A stretch of 64,000 nt of DNA from Porites lobata (Eukaryota > Cnidaria > Anthozoa > Scleractinia > Poritidae): positions 4,414,501 to 4,478,500 of the forward strand of contig CALNXK010000008.1 of NCBI GenBank assembly GCA_942486035.1, given 5' to 3'. A program made the position numbers and the translations under genes. The notes beneath the pieces were generated by a model. That model had not been told where the DNA came from, searched no databases, and saw only the letters and a list, made by a program, of their open reading frames with translations. This document shows positions 1 through 14,208 of the stretch, piece after piece; position 1 is the stretch's first letter; every line of letters starts with the position of its first letter.

Positions 1-3000
1 AGCAGTTTGTATAAATAAGAGCAAAAGGAAACATCGCGAAAATAAAATATCCTCCATGAAAGCCATTTTCGTTGAATTAGTACCCTAAGATGCCGTAAAA
101 ATTCACTAAAGTTCCATAAAGACCGACTTTAGCGATGAAGAAATTTTTCTACCGCGACAGATGTTTTAGGCCACCAAATGATTTTCAATAGATTAGGAAT
201 TTTACGAACATAATTCCAGGCTCACCAAAATGAAGATAATATTCTACATTAGTTAACTTTCAGGTCCCTTCAAGAAACAGTGTAAGCCGTTATTAATTTA
301 TTTTCCAGACTATGCGAACAAGAATGGCCTTCTCAAACTAGCCAAATTGCATTACTCAGATACTTTCATCTATTAAAAGGGAGAATTCAAAAGCTGTGAA
401 AAATATTCGAACGCGGTTATTGAAGAAAAAGTCTCTTTTTCGGAGAATAGATGTGTTATCGTCGCCAGATGCCGTAAAAAGAGCAAAATATTTCGAAATA
501 AATTGTAATAAGTGAACTTGGACATTAAAACCACACGAGCAGCTGTGTTGTCTTTTTTTTCTGCTTTTAATTTCCTCCCGCGCTGAAAAAAATTTAGTCC
601 TTCATTTTCGGCTTTTTCAACGATTCATATCTACTGATCGCCAAGTTATTTTTTATATCGGAAAAGTCTTAGCTAAGTAGAAAGTAAATTTTCTTGAACT
701 TAAAGATTTGATGGTTTAGTTTCCAGGGTGAATTATTGACCTCTGCCGAATTCGCTGAATTTTTCTCATTCAACTCAAGGTGTTCCCCGGAGAAATAACT
801 CAGGGTTCCTTTTAAACAGAAAGTAAACATCCTTCGCAAGCATTGTATATCACCAAGGCATCGCAATTAAACCTATTGACAAACTGTCTTCGCAGCTTTT
901 TCAATCTTCAATTCCATCGGCTCGAAGCGCGGATGTAAGCACACGGGAGCACTCAAGATTGGCCAAACGATCTAAAAGGACTTCTAAAGGAATTGTCTGT
1001 GGTTCATTACCGTCGCTCTGACTACCCACCTCCCAAAAATTTTATTTTGGGTTTTATGTTTTAACAAGGACAAAAGAAAAAGCTTTGGTTCTAGAAGGCG
1101 TTACTTGCTTTAAGGCATGCACGTTTGTACAAATCCAACATTTGCCCTCAGTAAAAAACTGTCAGAAAATATTCACACTATATATAACAAAGCACTCGAT
1201 CTTAAAGAATACATTTTCATGGTCACGTTCGCATTGCGCGGGCGAGTTTCTTTGGAACTTTTTAGACAAGGAAAGGACATCGTACTACAGAGACGTGAAA
1301 AATAAATAATTTGGGTGAACTCACTCGAACGAGGATTAAGGATAGGAGTCGATGGATAATTACAAAAACACAGCCTTCGCCGGAGCAGGTGTAATCTTGA
1401 ATAAATGAATACTATCTTCGCAGAGTATAATTAGAGAATTTATTGTACATTTCTCAAGACACTTTGCCGTGAATTTACATATGTATGGGAATCATCTGTG
1501 AGTTTGATCGCCTCTCTCACGGCTCAAATCAAACGATAATAGAGCAATTTCATGGCGACTTGACGGCAGGCCACAAGATCAATGAATCAGCCTGGGCGTT
1601 GTATAATAATTACTTAAAGTTTGTTCGCAGAGTTACCTGACTTAATCGCTCAAAACACTGATGAATGTGTTTTGTGATCTTAAATGAACAAAAGGGCCAA
1701 GTGTAAATAGAAAAAAGAACGTAGCGATCGGAAATCTGTTGGCGCAAAAGCGACAAAACTTCAAGAATGTGTGTTTTGAATAACGCCGCAGGAAAGAAGA
1801 CCAGAAATTTAAAAGCAATCTTTCGCGCGCCTCCTAGACGTTAATTCCCCCTTCGGGCCTTGTTTAATTTTTCCATATGATTGACTTCGTTCAGAGTTTT
1901 AATAAAGTATTTTAGGAATAAAACTAAAATGCTCTATTTTAAAAAACCAATTTCAGCTGAGAAGTAATAAAACGAGTGGAAAATTCCCTTCGTTTGGAAT
2001 TAAAACATTGCTTACCTTTTACAATCAAATGATTTATATGTTTGTTCCAGGGATGATTAAGAAAATTTATTACCACTGGAAAAATAATTATCTAAGGCAC
2101 TTTGTTGAGTAAATTTTTGAATTTGTAGAAATTGCTTTAAGCATGATATCACGAAGAATTCGTTAGCGCCGGGCTCGTGGGTGTCGAATTTGCGTGCGAA
2201 ATATTTGGTACAATACAATCCTAAAGAATTCAGTCGAGAAATGGAATTGGTCATCTGAGTCCTGTTAATTGAGTTTTTCTACAACGCTTACAAACGAAGC
2301 AAGGTTTTGTTATTCTAATCAACAGCGCGAACGCTTTCAAAAGAAGCTCAGCTCTAAACAGCTGTTTGCATTTGCATTTTAACAAATGAAACTCGACACA
2401 ATTCGGGCAAAAAAAGGCATGGTGGAGAAAGAGGAAAAAAGACAGGGTATTGCTAAACGCCTTAAATGCACCTATAGCAACGCCCGCTTACATCGCGAAA
2501 GTTTTAGATGTGAAAAGAGACAATATTAAAAACTTTAATTTAGCCTCCCTGCTGAATTTTTTACTACTGAAAGCCAAAAAGGCAGCCTCCAGAATTTTGT
2601 GCGTGATATAATTAATCGCCGAAAATTAGGAAAGGAGATAGACATCCGGACTTATCACGAATTGATCGTTCTCTAGCATGCAGCGTCATAAAAGCTATTC
2701 CAGGAGTGGGGGAAATGCCAATCAATAATTTTCGAGTCAAATGTAATGAAATTAAAAATATCGAAATGGTGTCCTGCTTTCAAAGAAAGACGAGAAAACA
2801 TCCGCAATTGGCTCGCCCGTGCATCGCGATGAGTACTAACTAAAAGGCTTTAGACTACTCGTGCAATATATTTTGTTTTGTTCACCGAGTGATATTATGG
2901 AGTCCAGACCGGTAACCGCATCACTTAGCGGACTAAGGAGTAAATACTTTTAAAGGAAATCGCAATGGATGTGGAGACACGCGACCGTGCCACGCGACAG

Positions 3001-4043
3001 AACACATGACGCACGACTTGTTCTATTCAACTGGCATTGAACTTCAAAAGACTGCTTGATGCTGGGCGGGACTGTTATAAAAAAGGCAACCATTAAAACA
3101 CCTTTTGTATGTTTCAATTAGTCGTCTCTCAACAAAAAAAGCGAAAAATGGTTGGGTATGAAAATGAATATATTGTTTTGAGCAGTTTTATTCAAAAAAG
3201 TTCTATTTTACTCCGAGCTTGTGCCTAGGCATTAACAACTTTCGGCACGGCTATGAATTGTCATTCGAGTGAATAAGTGTTTTACAGAATTTAAGTATAA
3301 AGATACTGCTTCCGACGAATTTTTTATTCTGCAATCATAAATTCGATTTACTGAGCGACAGAGCGGCATATATTTACTTTAGATAACAAACTTTCTATGT
3401 CTTTTCCCCGCCAATGATATGATTCCACATGTCAAAGAGCCTTTCCTGACAGAAATAATTGCGCGTCTCATCAACTTTTGTTGATTGCCGTGGTTTTATT
3501 TGGAGAAAATTCTAGCTGTCGAATACTTTGGCAAATGACAATTTATGATAAATACTTGCGCACTTTTGGCCTCTAACGAGTTTTTAGATTGATTCAATAC
3601 CAGGCAGTTTAACTTGTTCGGCAAAACAGCTGCCGCGATTATATACAACGTGCTTGTAACAGTTCTCAATTTGTTGTTTTCGCTTTTTCCCTTTTATTGT
3701 GTGCCTCGCTAATTCTCTCAGCAGTAACTCGTGTTCTTGTTAATTGAGAACTTCATAATTTTTTAATGTGTTCGGTCCGCAATAAACCTTTTAGAGCTTC
3801 CTTTTAGAATTATAAGCAAAAACTGTTCCATCACCCCTCCTGCCTGTAAACCGACCAATACCTGGTAACATTCTCCTCGAGAGTTGATTTATTCAAGATT
3901 TGTCTCTACTCTCCCCCGCGTTTTCGCCAAAACATATCCATTTACATTTAATCTTACCCAAGTTGAGTAATGTTTTTTTTTTCTTTTTTTCCAGTAAAAC
4001 TTACTCCAATGAAACCGCTTTTTAAACGGAGTTTAATTTTCCA

Positions 4044-4198
4044 TTCTAGTCAGCGTTCTTTTCATCCTAAGTTCGTTGGCGGCCTCACGGTATCTTAGCT
4101 GCAGAAAAGTGATTCGTTGATTTAGTCTTCGGCGTTCTAGTCAGCGTTCTTTTCATCCTAAGTTCGTTGGCGGCCTCTCGGTATCTTAGCTGCAGAAA
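4044..4198. repeat. Direct duplication of a 64-bp segment
   Basis: Positions 4044-4107 and 4135-4198 are almost identical direct copies 91 bp apart, differing at about one site (ctcacgg versus ctctcgg). The high identity points to a recent local duplication. No function is evident. Confidence 0.85.
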
Positions 4199-6389
4199 GT
4201 CCCTAAAGAAGGGAACTATCATGGCGGAAGTTACTCAATATAACCTCCATGTTTCAAGGGAACGAGGGATCAACACCATCATTTTCAAAGTTCAATCCTC
4301 TTTTCTAAATTACTTATCACATAAGACGGAAGGCCAATATCAAAATTATCAGACTCTCGGTCAAGATATAAAGCCAGCCAATACTGTAATGACTGACAAA
4401 AGGGGACCGCTAAAATTACTTGGAACAACATATTTGAATGTTCAGTTTTGAGAAAAATCATTGTCATTTAGAATTTAATTTTTGAAGCAGCAGTTAATTT
4501 GGTCTCAAAACTCTCTGAAATGACAAATTTTCCAGAAGAGAAAACGGAGACAAAATAATCCTCCAGGGATCCTATTAAAAAAAAGTAGAATCAGCCTTAT
4601 TTCATAAATTACTATAAGTAATTTTGAGTTTTTGGATTTCAATGTAAACGTTAAACGTACATCTGATATGATTTTCAAGGTTAGAGAGAGCTGATTACAT
4701 TATCGATTTTATGTTCTTTTAATTAACGTTTATACGTTTCAAAGCGCAAACCAATGAGGACGAACGACTGTACTGCTGTATCAAACAAGCCATTGCATGC
4801 CCAATCGACCATCAACAGGGTTTTTTGTACGGCCTGGACGCGGCTATAAATAAGAAAAGTCAAAAAGTCAAAGAAAACAATGGCCGCAGTGTATCCATAT
4901 TGCTTAACAGTTTAGCACGCTTTGTGTTTGTCCAAAAGAAACTTTCAACACACGTGCTCTCATGTATAGGCCACGCTCTCACTTTACATTGTTTAACCAA
5001 CTTTTCCTATCATAATTATTGCCATTCGCTTCTCCATTGTCTCAAAGGGCTTGTTCAGACAAGATTCCGTTCAAAAGAATAACCTTCGCACGCCATGTCA
5101 GATAATCCTTTGAGCTGCAAAGACCAACTTGTTGTTTAAACTTTCAAACTAAATTACTCAAGTCGTGTTTATCTTTTTCAACACGCTGATAATAGTACCC
5201 TACGCAAAGTTTCTTTTGGCCTTTGAACCGGCTCAGAGACCATGCACTAACACTCTTAATCCGGGCTGGTGCCGCGAAAACAATTACCGAAGTTTGCAAA
5301 CTAATTAAAAGTCAACGGGCGACCCAAAACACGCGTGGACCTCGCTTTGAAACGCGTTGGGGAAAAAAAACACTATATTCATATCCTTTGATGCATTTGG
5401 TAATTCAACTCCAAACTTGTGAAAACATGCCCAAGTGACAGTATTAAAAGCGAAGTGTGAATCCTTCGCGTGGCTCACTAGCTAAAATAATAGATCATCG
5501 AAAAGAGCGCGTAGCGCAAACAAAGGAGATTAATATTCATAAAGAGAAGGCTCGGCCGACACGCTATCTTGTTAAACATCGTATTATTTTTGGCGGCAAA
5601 AGCCGCGTGGCGCACGTTTCATACATGTGATGGAACTAGCGGTACACAGCCCATTTTGGCGGGAGCTCCTTTGTTAGCGTAAAGGTTGAACACATGTCAA
5701 ATTATGAATGAAATTCCATTGAATAATCGGTAATCTTTGGCGCCTTATGCAGAAATTTTACTATAATATTTTTAAAAAGAGGCGACAATGTTATCTTTGC
5801 ATTTTGTGTTAATTTGGCTTTTTTACCTTTTCGGATAAAATCACCATTGAAAAGTTAATAATTGAAGTTGACCTTGCTAAGACCCAGTTTTAACAAAGAA
5901 CTATCAAGGCATTGCAGTTAAAATTTCCTCGTGGATTGTCATGTTAATATTGTGTGTTATGTGTTTTACTCTAACCTGAGCATGCCATGAAAGGTGAAAC
6001 CATAGCTGCAGCGAACATAGTTGTTAGAATGGACAAGGGCAACATGTGGCTATCTTTTAAACCGCCGATGCCAACCTAAATGAATTTATCCGTTGAAGAA
6101 GCACTAAGGGGCTAATACGGTGAATAAAATTCCACCAGTAGGTACTTGTATCTAGTGTTTATTTGTCATTAAGCTTACGACAGCACCTGTTTCGTATATG
6201 AGCTTAACAGCTATGTTTAAAACAATGCGAAATACCCAATTTGATTTAGCAAAACGCGGAAAAAAGCAAACACTTAGGACCAAATGAAAATATAACTCAA
6301 TAGCTTTCATGATGACGGTCAAGGTTAAAGATTTTATCTACTGGGAATTTAAACGTTGGAATCGGTAAAATCGGCACTATAAATGACAG

Positions 6390-6740
6390 CGTAGAAAAGT
6401 ACTGCTTAGTAGCTTTCACCTTGAATGGTCACTCTTTATGGATTTTATCCATAGACTGAAAAGTTAGAACCACCTTGTCCAATGTAATAAACAGTTCCAC
6501 AGGAAACTTCTGCTTAGTAGCTTTCATTTAAATGATCACGCTTGTACAGCTTAGTAAACAGAACCATAGGAAAGTACTGCTCAGTAGCTTTCATTTGAAT
6601 AGTCACACTTTAGCTAGGAGTCTATCCACAGTGTCAAAAGTTAGTACCACGTTAACCTGACTGTATAATTATCCTGCGACCACAAGAAAGTACTGCTTAG
6701 TCAATTTCATTTGAAAGGCCACGCTTTCAAGTTTAAAATT
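6390..6740. repeat. Degenerate tandem repeat, part of a dispersed family
   Basis: A motif close to tactgcttagtagctttca recurs near 6400, 6508, 6574 and 6690, each time followed by a variant of tgaatggtcac and, in some copies, by a block reading like tatccacagactgaaaagtta. The irregular spacing suggests an old, diverged array. The same block reads in reverse in CLPTM1 intron 1 (about 36080-36290) and forward in intron 9 (about 54150-54310), so this is a dispersed family. Confidence 0.6.
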
Positions 6741-9700
6741 CTTTATGCAAAGAATGAGTTAGCATAATTATTCTAGTACTTGCAGTATCCTTTAAAAGAC
6801 TGAACTGGAAGTGTTGTTTTGATGATCCGAGTATTCTGGGACTTCGCCCAAAAAAAGTTTTAGTTCGAAGTTAGACCCATCTCTCTAAATGACCAAACTG
6901 CTGCAAAACGTTTGTGAAAAAATTCAAAAAAACTATCCTTACAGAGTTCTTTTTATAGGCCGAAAACGTTTATGGCAAACGTAAGACGGCTAACAGCTTT
7001 TTGGCTTAGCGCAAAAACGTCTGCCGCCTTTGAGGGAAAACTTAAACTCCAGGTTAAGCCCTAATTTATACTCGCCTTTTGAACTTTGTGTAACGGATAT
7101 ATTTTAAGTTCAGGAATTAATGATACCCGCCGAAGCGAAGCTCTATTAATTTTACTTTACGAGTACCTGTTAAAACAACAAATTGCTGAAATCTGAAGCC
7201 GGACTTAACAAACCAACCCTTTAACCAAATTTTGTTACATGGAGTTTGATATGACACAGTTAGCTTTATATAAATCTTTAGACTGAAAAGTTGGTCAGTT
7301 TGGATTTACAAGATAGTTATTTGGCATGCTAAAACATTTCTGTCCGGAAAGCCTTGGTTAAGAATAAAGAAAGTTGACTGAACAGATTAGAAAGTAGACT
7401 TACTGTACATGTGGTAAAATGTCACCGCAAACTTTATTGTCCTTTGAAATTTAAGTGAATTTTATTTTCGTTTTTTTGTTTAGTTTTGCAGTTAGACCAA
7501 GAGTTTTCTCTATATTTTGTTTAGTGGACATAGTAGAGCGAGCGCCCTAGAAATTTTATATGTCTCACGAGGATTCAGTGATATACCATCAAGTGCAGAA
7601 CTATGCCGTACGGCATTGAAACTTTGTACAGGTACTCGGATTCTTTTGCCTCAAATGTTTTCTATTATTATAATCTTCAGCTGATAGATCTCAAAAGATT
7701 AAACCATGTCAACTCTAGGGGGTCTTTGTTGAGACGGAAAACAATGGCAGTCTTGTGTTGCTGTGAGCGATTTACTGAACACAGAGTTAATAAACCCTTT
7801 TTAAGAACTGCGTGAGCGATCGAAGTATATGCCCCTGCACAACTAAGGTTGAACTTTCAGAATGGGAATTGAAGTCGGGGTTACTTTGAGCTGAATGTGT
7901 ATCTGCTCAGACTTGGGAAAACAAATTTATCAGTGAGGTACAAACAGCTACAACTGATGAATAATAACTTTTATAAAACTCGGTTGCTTCGAAAACAGCA
8001 GAAAATTTTTATAAGGAATGGAAGCTCTCTGAGGTATAAAGAAAAAAAGGAAATTTTTCTCCTGAGAGCTCTATAACTATACCTTAGGGGGAGTTTCCTG
8101 GAGCAGCGCCGGAAGGTTAAAATACCTGTCCGTTCCGACTAATTGAAGCATTATTTTCCGGGAAAGAGAATTAACAGTGACGCTTGAAATTTTGTTCAGA
8201 TTTCACATTTTTGCCACCAGTCAAGACAAAAACACTAGCTTCTAGAGTTTTGGTACCGGTGAGAATGGGTGTGGCATCTTAACTGCAGCGGCTAATACCG
8301 GTCTAAATCCTAGTCTAAAATTAAAACCACAAAACCTTGTACAATTATTATCGCCCATCCTTACGCATGTTTACTAAACATTCTCAAACAATGACCAAGC
8401 CACAAGTTCCTAGACTCTGGCAGGTGCCAACAAAGCAAGACGCGGTTGTTTATAAAGGTTTTGCCGTCAAAAAAGAAAAACCACCATAACTTTAAGTTCT
8501 ATATAACAAGGAACCAATTAGCAAGTAATTCTTCGATGCGTGGGAAAATTCTCTTATACGAGTACGCGACTTACAAGGCTAGAAAATAGCCGAAGCTACA
8601 ATACAGCGTAATGGCAATTTTCCAGTATGTATGCGCAAGAAAACGCGAATTAGTTAAGCAAGAAAAACCGCTAACCCGTAAGTTTCGTCATAATGCAATA
8701 TAGCCGACGCGTTAGTTGTCATATGTAGTGTACTAAGGCAAAAGGACATTACACGGCCGGGCTAAAATTTTATTACACGCTTTTAAATTCGTCTTTATTC
8801 ACTGATATTTAGAAATCAAACAATGAATCCGCGGTTATCGGGGTTATAAATTTCAGGCAATCGGTGACTGATTGTAAGTGCTAATTTTTTCAGTATAACG
8901 ATGCTTTTCAAGGAAATAGAAATTCTAACTTGTAGCAATTCAAATAAACTACACGAGCAGTTCCTTCCTGTTGTACTATATGAAACTGGATGAGAGCCTT
9001 GCTTGTGGCCAATCACAGGACAGCAACAGTTTGCTTTTGTTTCTTTTTAAGCCTTTTGCAGAATAAATTGCTATTATTTTTAGCTTGAGTGTAACATAGT
9101 CAGTGTTTGAATCGGGCACCAGCTCCCACCTGTAAATCAGCTGTGTTCTGTAAAAAATGAATTATCAATAGCAAATATAGAATTCTCAGGAAAGGCACAA
9201 CGCCTTTCGGCGAATGGTGCATGAAAAAACGGTCAATTCTCATGGAAACGCGAAACTAAATTTTCTTTCATTCACACCAAAGTGGTTATGTTTGAGTGAA
9301 GTGGACATGGCGGCTGCATGAAGGGTGTTGGATGTTTGGTGATTCAAGATCAGTGATCGTCAAAGTGTTTTCAAACAAAACTCTACACAGGGCAGCAAGC
9401 ATGCGGCGTTAGTATTCAATGACATGCGGACAGCGATGAGAGTTACATCTTCGGCCACGTGTGGCATCTGTGAAATGATCGTAAACAAAGCGCGGAAAAA
9501 AAACCTGCTCTTCGGTATAATAAAAAACACTCGCCTAAACTGAGCACGGGATGACTAGGTTGCTTGGCTAAATATACAGCATTTGTTTTACGGGGACGTC
9601 TTATTTGAACTGTTAGCGTTACGGTATGCATGTTGGACGACAGCTTAAGATTACGTTTAATGATAAGGGTGATGACTGGGGCAAGAACTCCCAGCAAGGA

Positions 9701-11067
9701 ACAAAGCAACTGAGAGTTTAGAAGCCATCTCAGACACCTGCTATTAAACAAATAAAAAGATAAAACAACAAGGGGATTTTTTTCAACGCCTTTACTTTAG
9801 AATTTGCGGTCGTTACTTCTTTTCATGTGTGAGCCAAAGAGAAAAAGCCTCACTTCTCCCGGTGCGAAGCAGCTGTTGATTCAGTGTTGATTCCCCTTGA
9901 GAGAGAAAAAGCCCGGTTTTGAGACTGAAATTATTAGGTCAGAACAAACTTGTCACTATCGATTTACACATTAGTGTATTTTGTCGATGAAAGAACTTTA
10001 TATGCAATGCGCCCGGCGTGTTTCACACTGGAGCTTGTTAAACACGTTTTCAAAGCTGCGGTTGAGTTAAACACGGTTTAAAATTATCCCGCATCATCAA
10101 AGTAGCATGCTTACTTGTTATTTTTGGTTGACTACAAAGTCAACACAAGCGGAAAGTCTCAATTTGAAGCTCACTTGAATTTTTTGCAAAAGCCAGTCTT
10201 CCAGTTTGCTGCTCCTAATTTTCATTTTTTTAACCGTGGTTAATTAAACGAGTTTTGTTTTTGTGAATGAGGCTTTAGTTTTGGCTCGCTCAGTTAAAAC
10301 TGGGAAAGGAAAACCTTGGTTTCAGTTTTTAAAACACAGGTATAGGGAAATGAGTAGGCAACGAGGAAGCGTCACTCAGAAGCATTCGGGCCAGTTTACC
10401 TATCCGATTATTTCCGCTAGGTCTGTACGATCCTCTACAAGATACTTTTTCAAACGTTCGTTTATGATAGGGATAAGCCGTAAAGAACGTTGGGCCCGAG
10501 CCCTGAGCGAGAATTTTGGTGGGATTGAAGAACCCTTCCGCCGGGAGGTCCTCAATAAATTTCTCTCAATAATAGAGTGGCAACACAAAAGAAGTCAATA
10601 GAAGAGCATATATGAGATAATCACGGCACGTACTAGACGGGGAACCAATGTCGACAAAACTAAACGGCGAAATGATCAAGGAATTCTGTTAGCCTAGCTC
10701 AGCCTAATGAAGGAAGATGTATTTGTGTTTCTCTTTAATTATGAATTAACACTGACCAATAATCAAACTTTGTGCGCTTTGCGAAATTCTGGAAGCTCAT
10801 TGGCTGAATGGAGTGCTTTATTGGCCCATTAACTTAACATTAACGTTTTTGTATTATCTCTTCCCTTTGAAAGTTTACTTCGATTGATCTCCATCGCGAT
10901 TTGGACTGAATATTCGGCCTCTGTGGTTTCTTTTAGACCCCACCAAATAAAGATTATATGATCGGTAAAAATCAACGAAAATGGCGAGTTTTGTTCTTTT
11001 ATAAAGAGGGCGCATTGTCTGCCAAAGGTAACATTTTGTCCATAGCACACTTGAAAATGATTTAGAC

Positions 11068-11220
11068 TGTTCCCAGTCCCCTATTTTTCCGTAAGATCGT
11101 CGGGGTCGAGCACCGACCCCTAAGGACGGCCATCTTGGTTGGTTGCTGTGCCCGATCTCGCTGGGGATGAGCATCAAATCTACTATAGCGGCGGGGGACG
11201 GTTTGGGACGAGCCGAGATT
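11068..11220. repeat. Probable dispersed repeat (GC-richer block)
   Basis: A GC-richer island in AT-rich DNA. Its minus strand is open and reads like a low-information peptide seen in many spurious coral protein predictions. The call is from memory of that family and is tentative. Confidence 0.35.
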
Positions 11221-11589
11221 TTTTTTTGTTTAATTTTCTTTTCCTCGCCTCCCTGTCCCCACAGGTCACAGGTCAGAAGTGCAGGTCACTGCTCTATTGA
11301 TTAATAACTAAGATAAGCAGTTTCCCGTTACGCTAAAACTCTATTTCGGATTGTGATTAGGGCTTGGAAACACTTTAAGTGTTGTTTATTTACCGTAGCA
11401 TGGTGACCTGTACTCTAACCTGCACTTGTGACCTGTGATCTTCGTTTTGTACCCGCCGCATATGAAGCCCCGGTAGTTGCCTGTGATGGCAAGTGGTCGA
11501 TCCCGACGAACTTGCAGACAATAAGCCAATAAAGGGACTGTAAACAGTCTTGAAGTGATTCTTCATGCAGACCATATTTAGCACACAGG

Positions 11590-11659
11590 CGAACCTCGTT
11601 CCCAGGTTCTCTCCTACCCGTAGGGACCGGTAGGAGAGAACCCTGGGAACGAGATTGCG
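11590..11659. repeat. Short palindromic MITE-like element
   Basis: An almost full-length palindrome of about 70 bp: the left arm begins cgaacctcgttcccagg and the right arm ends cctgggaacgagattgcg, with inner arms ctctcctac and gtaggagag. A related palindrome with the core cctcgttccca lies at 21619-21673. No coding capacity. Confidence 0.75.
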
Positions 11660-12144
11660 AGCAGGCCAGATTTGTTAGCCATTAACAAGAAGGAGAAAAC
11701 CTACCAATTAATGGCTGTAACAATCCCCAATGATATGAAGTGAAGGAGCAAATCAGCACCATGTTCAAATTAAGTATTTTTATCTTCCTGGCAGTATGTA
11801 ACCTTGTTGATCAGAAATGCATGGGCTTTCTTAGGAAAAGGGCAAAAATTCCCACTTCTAAAAATGAGCAAGCATTGTACCAGTCACCTAGAAAACGAGT
11901 TAAGATGCTATTCTGCTAATCTCATAATCTCAATGTTTTATTTCGTTTGTAAACTTTATTGCTAAAGGGTAACAAACACAAACTTTCATCAACAAGATGA
12001 ACTGTACAATCTTAAGTTTACAAATCTGATTTCACGCTTATTCTGTTAATAAATAAATATTGGTTAATCAGAATTTCTTTACAATATTCTTAGTTGTAAT
12101 ATACAATAAAATGAAGAATAACGGTAAGAAATTTTGTATTATTC

Positions 12145-12886
12145 AATGTCATTGTCAAGACCATCATCACCATTTTTGACATCTCCACTACTTTTACCAC
12201 CACAGCATACCATCACCACCATCATCATCATAAACACCATCACCACCATAGCATACCATCACACCCGTCATCATCATAAACACCATCACTACCATAGCAT
12301 ACCACCACCACCATCATCATCATAAACACCATCACTACCATAGCATACCATCACACCCGTCATCATCATAAACACCATCACCACCACAGCATACCATCAC
12401 CACCATAGCATACCATCACACCCGTCATCATCACCAACACCCCACTAATTTCACCACCATAGCATACCGTTACCACCCTAGTCACCATTATCATCTCCAC
12501 TACTTTCACCATCATAGCATACCGTAACCACCATCATCACCAAAACCACCTTCATCATCGCCATTATTGTCATCTTCACTACATTTCCTACCACAGCATA
12601 GTACCACTACCATCATCACCAACATCATCATCTGCACTACATGTACCTTTACCACAATCAGCATAACCACCTGCCATCAATATCATCACCATCATTACCA
12701 TTACCATCTCCACTATCATCACCACCATTATCACTACCATCATCACCAAAACAACTCAGCTTCATCACCACCATCATTGCCATCTCCACCACATGTACTT
12801 TTACCACAATCAGCATCAACTTCATCATCATCATAACCATCATTGCCGTTACTATCATCACTATCATCATCAGTATCATCATCACC
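12145..12886. repeat. CAT/CAC-rich low-complexity tract
   Basis: Long irregular runs of cat, cac and cta triplets with recurring blocks such as agcataccatcacc. It leads directly into the regular minisatellite and is probably its diverged flank. Open frames here are composition artefacts. Confidence 0.85.
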
Positions 12887-13655
12887 AGCACCACCACTAT
12901 TATCACCACCATCATTACTATTAACATCATCACTATCAACACCATCATCACTGTCATCATCACCAGCACCACCACTATTATCACCACCATCATTACTATT
13001 AACATCATCACTATCAACACCATCATCACTGTCATCATCACCAGCACCACCACTATTATCACCACCATCATTACTATTAACATCATCACTATCAACACCA
13101 TCATCACTGTCATCATCACCAGCACCACCACTATTATCACCACCATCATTACTATTAACATCATCACTATCAACACCATCATCACTATCATCATTACTAT
13201 TAACATCATCACTATCACCACCATCATCACTATCATCATCACCAGCACCACCACTATTATCACCACCATCATTACTATTAACATCATCACTATCAACACC
13301 ATCATCACTGTCATCATCACCAGCACCACCACTATTATCACCACCATCATTACTATTAACATCATCACTATCAACACCATCATCACTGTCATCATCACCA
13401 GCACCACCACTATTATCACCACCATCATTACTATTAACATCATCACTATCAACACCATCATCACTATCATCATCACCAGCACCACCACTATTATCACCAC
13501 CATCATTACTATTAACATCATCACTATCAACACCATCATCACTATCATCATCACCAGCACCACCACTATTATCATCACCATCATTACTATTAACATCATC
13601 ACTATCAACACCATCATCACTGTCATCATCACCAGCACCTTCATCACCATCAACA
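12887..13655. repeat. Minisatellite, 78-bp unit, about 9.5 copies
   Basis: Units begin (agcaccaccactat) at 12887, 12965, 13043, 13121, 13244, 13322, 13400, 13478, 13556 and 13634. The spacing is exactly 78 bp except between 13121 and 13244, where 45 extra bases form a partial unit. Copies are nearly identical (differences such as actgt versus actat). Because 78 is a multiple of three and the unit lacks stops, three long overlapping frames (352, 275 and, on the minus strand, 332 codons) run through it. These are artefacts, not genes. Confidence 0.95.
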
Positions 13656-14003
13656 CATCAAAAGTTTTAATTTTTCTTTCGAGATGTTTCCACCCCTAAA
13701 TCTTGAAACTTAGTACCAGAAGTCAATATTGAAACTGATAGAGTTCAGGCTACTGGAGGGTCAATTCCACCAGAAATACAACAACTTGAAAAAGTGAAAC
13801 AACATGTCACATGACTTGACCTTTTCAAGACTGATATCACTATACATATTCTCCATACTCCTTGCCATACATTTTCTTTAGTATTTATGAGAAGAATTTA
13901 TTTCACAACTTGAAAGATGGTGATCACTCGTAAGTCTTAAGGGCTAAGAAGCAATTATACTCTGTTATTTGCAAAAAACTCATAATTCAAAAAACATTAA
14001 AAA

Positions 14004-14024
14004 TTTATTATTATTATTATTATT
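14004..14024. repeat. ATT microsatellite
   Basis: About seven perfect tandem att triplets in the 3' flank of the LCLAT1 gene. Confidence 0.85.
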
Positions 14025-14208
14025 GTATCAGCAATCACTTCGTGCACTCCATTCAACAAAAATTTCTGGTCAAATTTCTGACATTTTTCAGAGGCAAATG
14101 CAATGCAAAATTAGCGATCTTGTTTCATTTCTCTCTGGGATAAATTAGCACCCTGAATCAGTTGAATCAAACTAATCCAGTCAGTTTTGGACATGGGAAG
14201 TGGGAATA

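Larger units (their letters stand above)
1..11067. other. Intergenic region without a recognisable gene
   Basis: AT-rich sequence. The open frames here are short (under about 115 codons), many lack an ATG, and none carries a domain or splice-consistent neighbour I recognise. The only structures I can support are a direct duplication at 4044-4198 and a degenerate tandem array near 6390-6740. Unrecognised exons of a lineage-specific gene or distal regulatory DNA cannot be excluded. Confidence 0.6.

Noticed and set aside
9443..9751. 102-codon minus-strand frame with a hydrophobic start
   Set aside because: It begins at a non-ATG codon, has no recognisable domain, and lies in gene-free DNA.
10263..10601. 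112-codon plus-strand frame
   Set aside because: It begins at GTG, the first ATG is well inside, and there is no domain, splice context or compositional support.
10875..11177. 100-codon minus-strand frame
   Set aside because: Falls in a probable dispersed repeat. The peptide resembles spurious predictions from that repeat.
12887..13655. CRISPR-like array
   Set aside because: Units are contiguous near-identical 78-mers without unique spacers, in a eukaryotic context.
12641..13699. Long overlapping frames (352, 275 and 332 codons) on both strands as protein genes
   Set aside because: They are translations of the 78-bp minisatellite, open because the unit is a stop-free multiple of three. The peptides are low-complexity.
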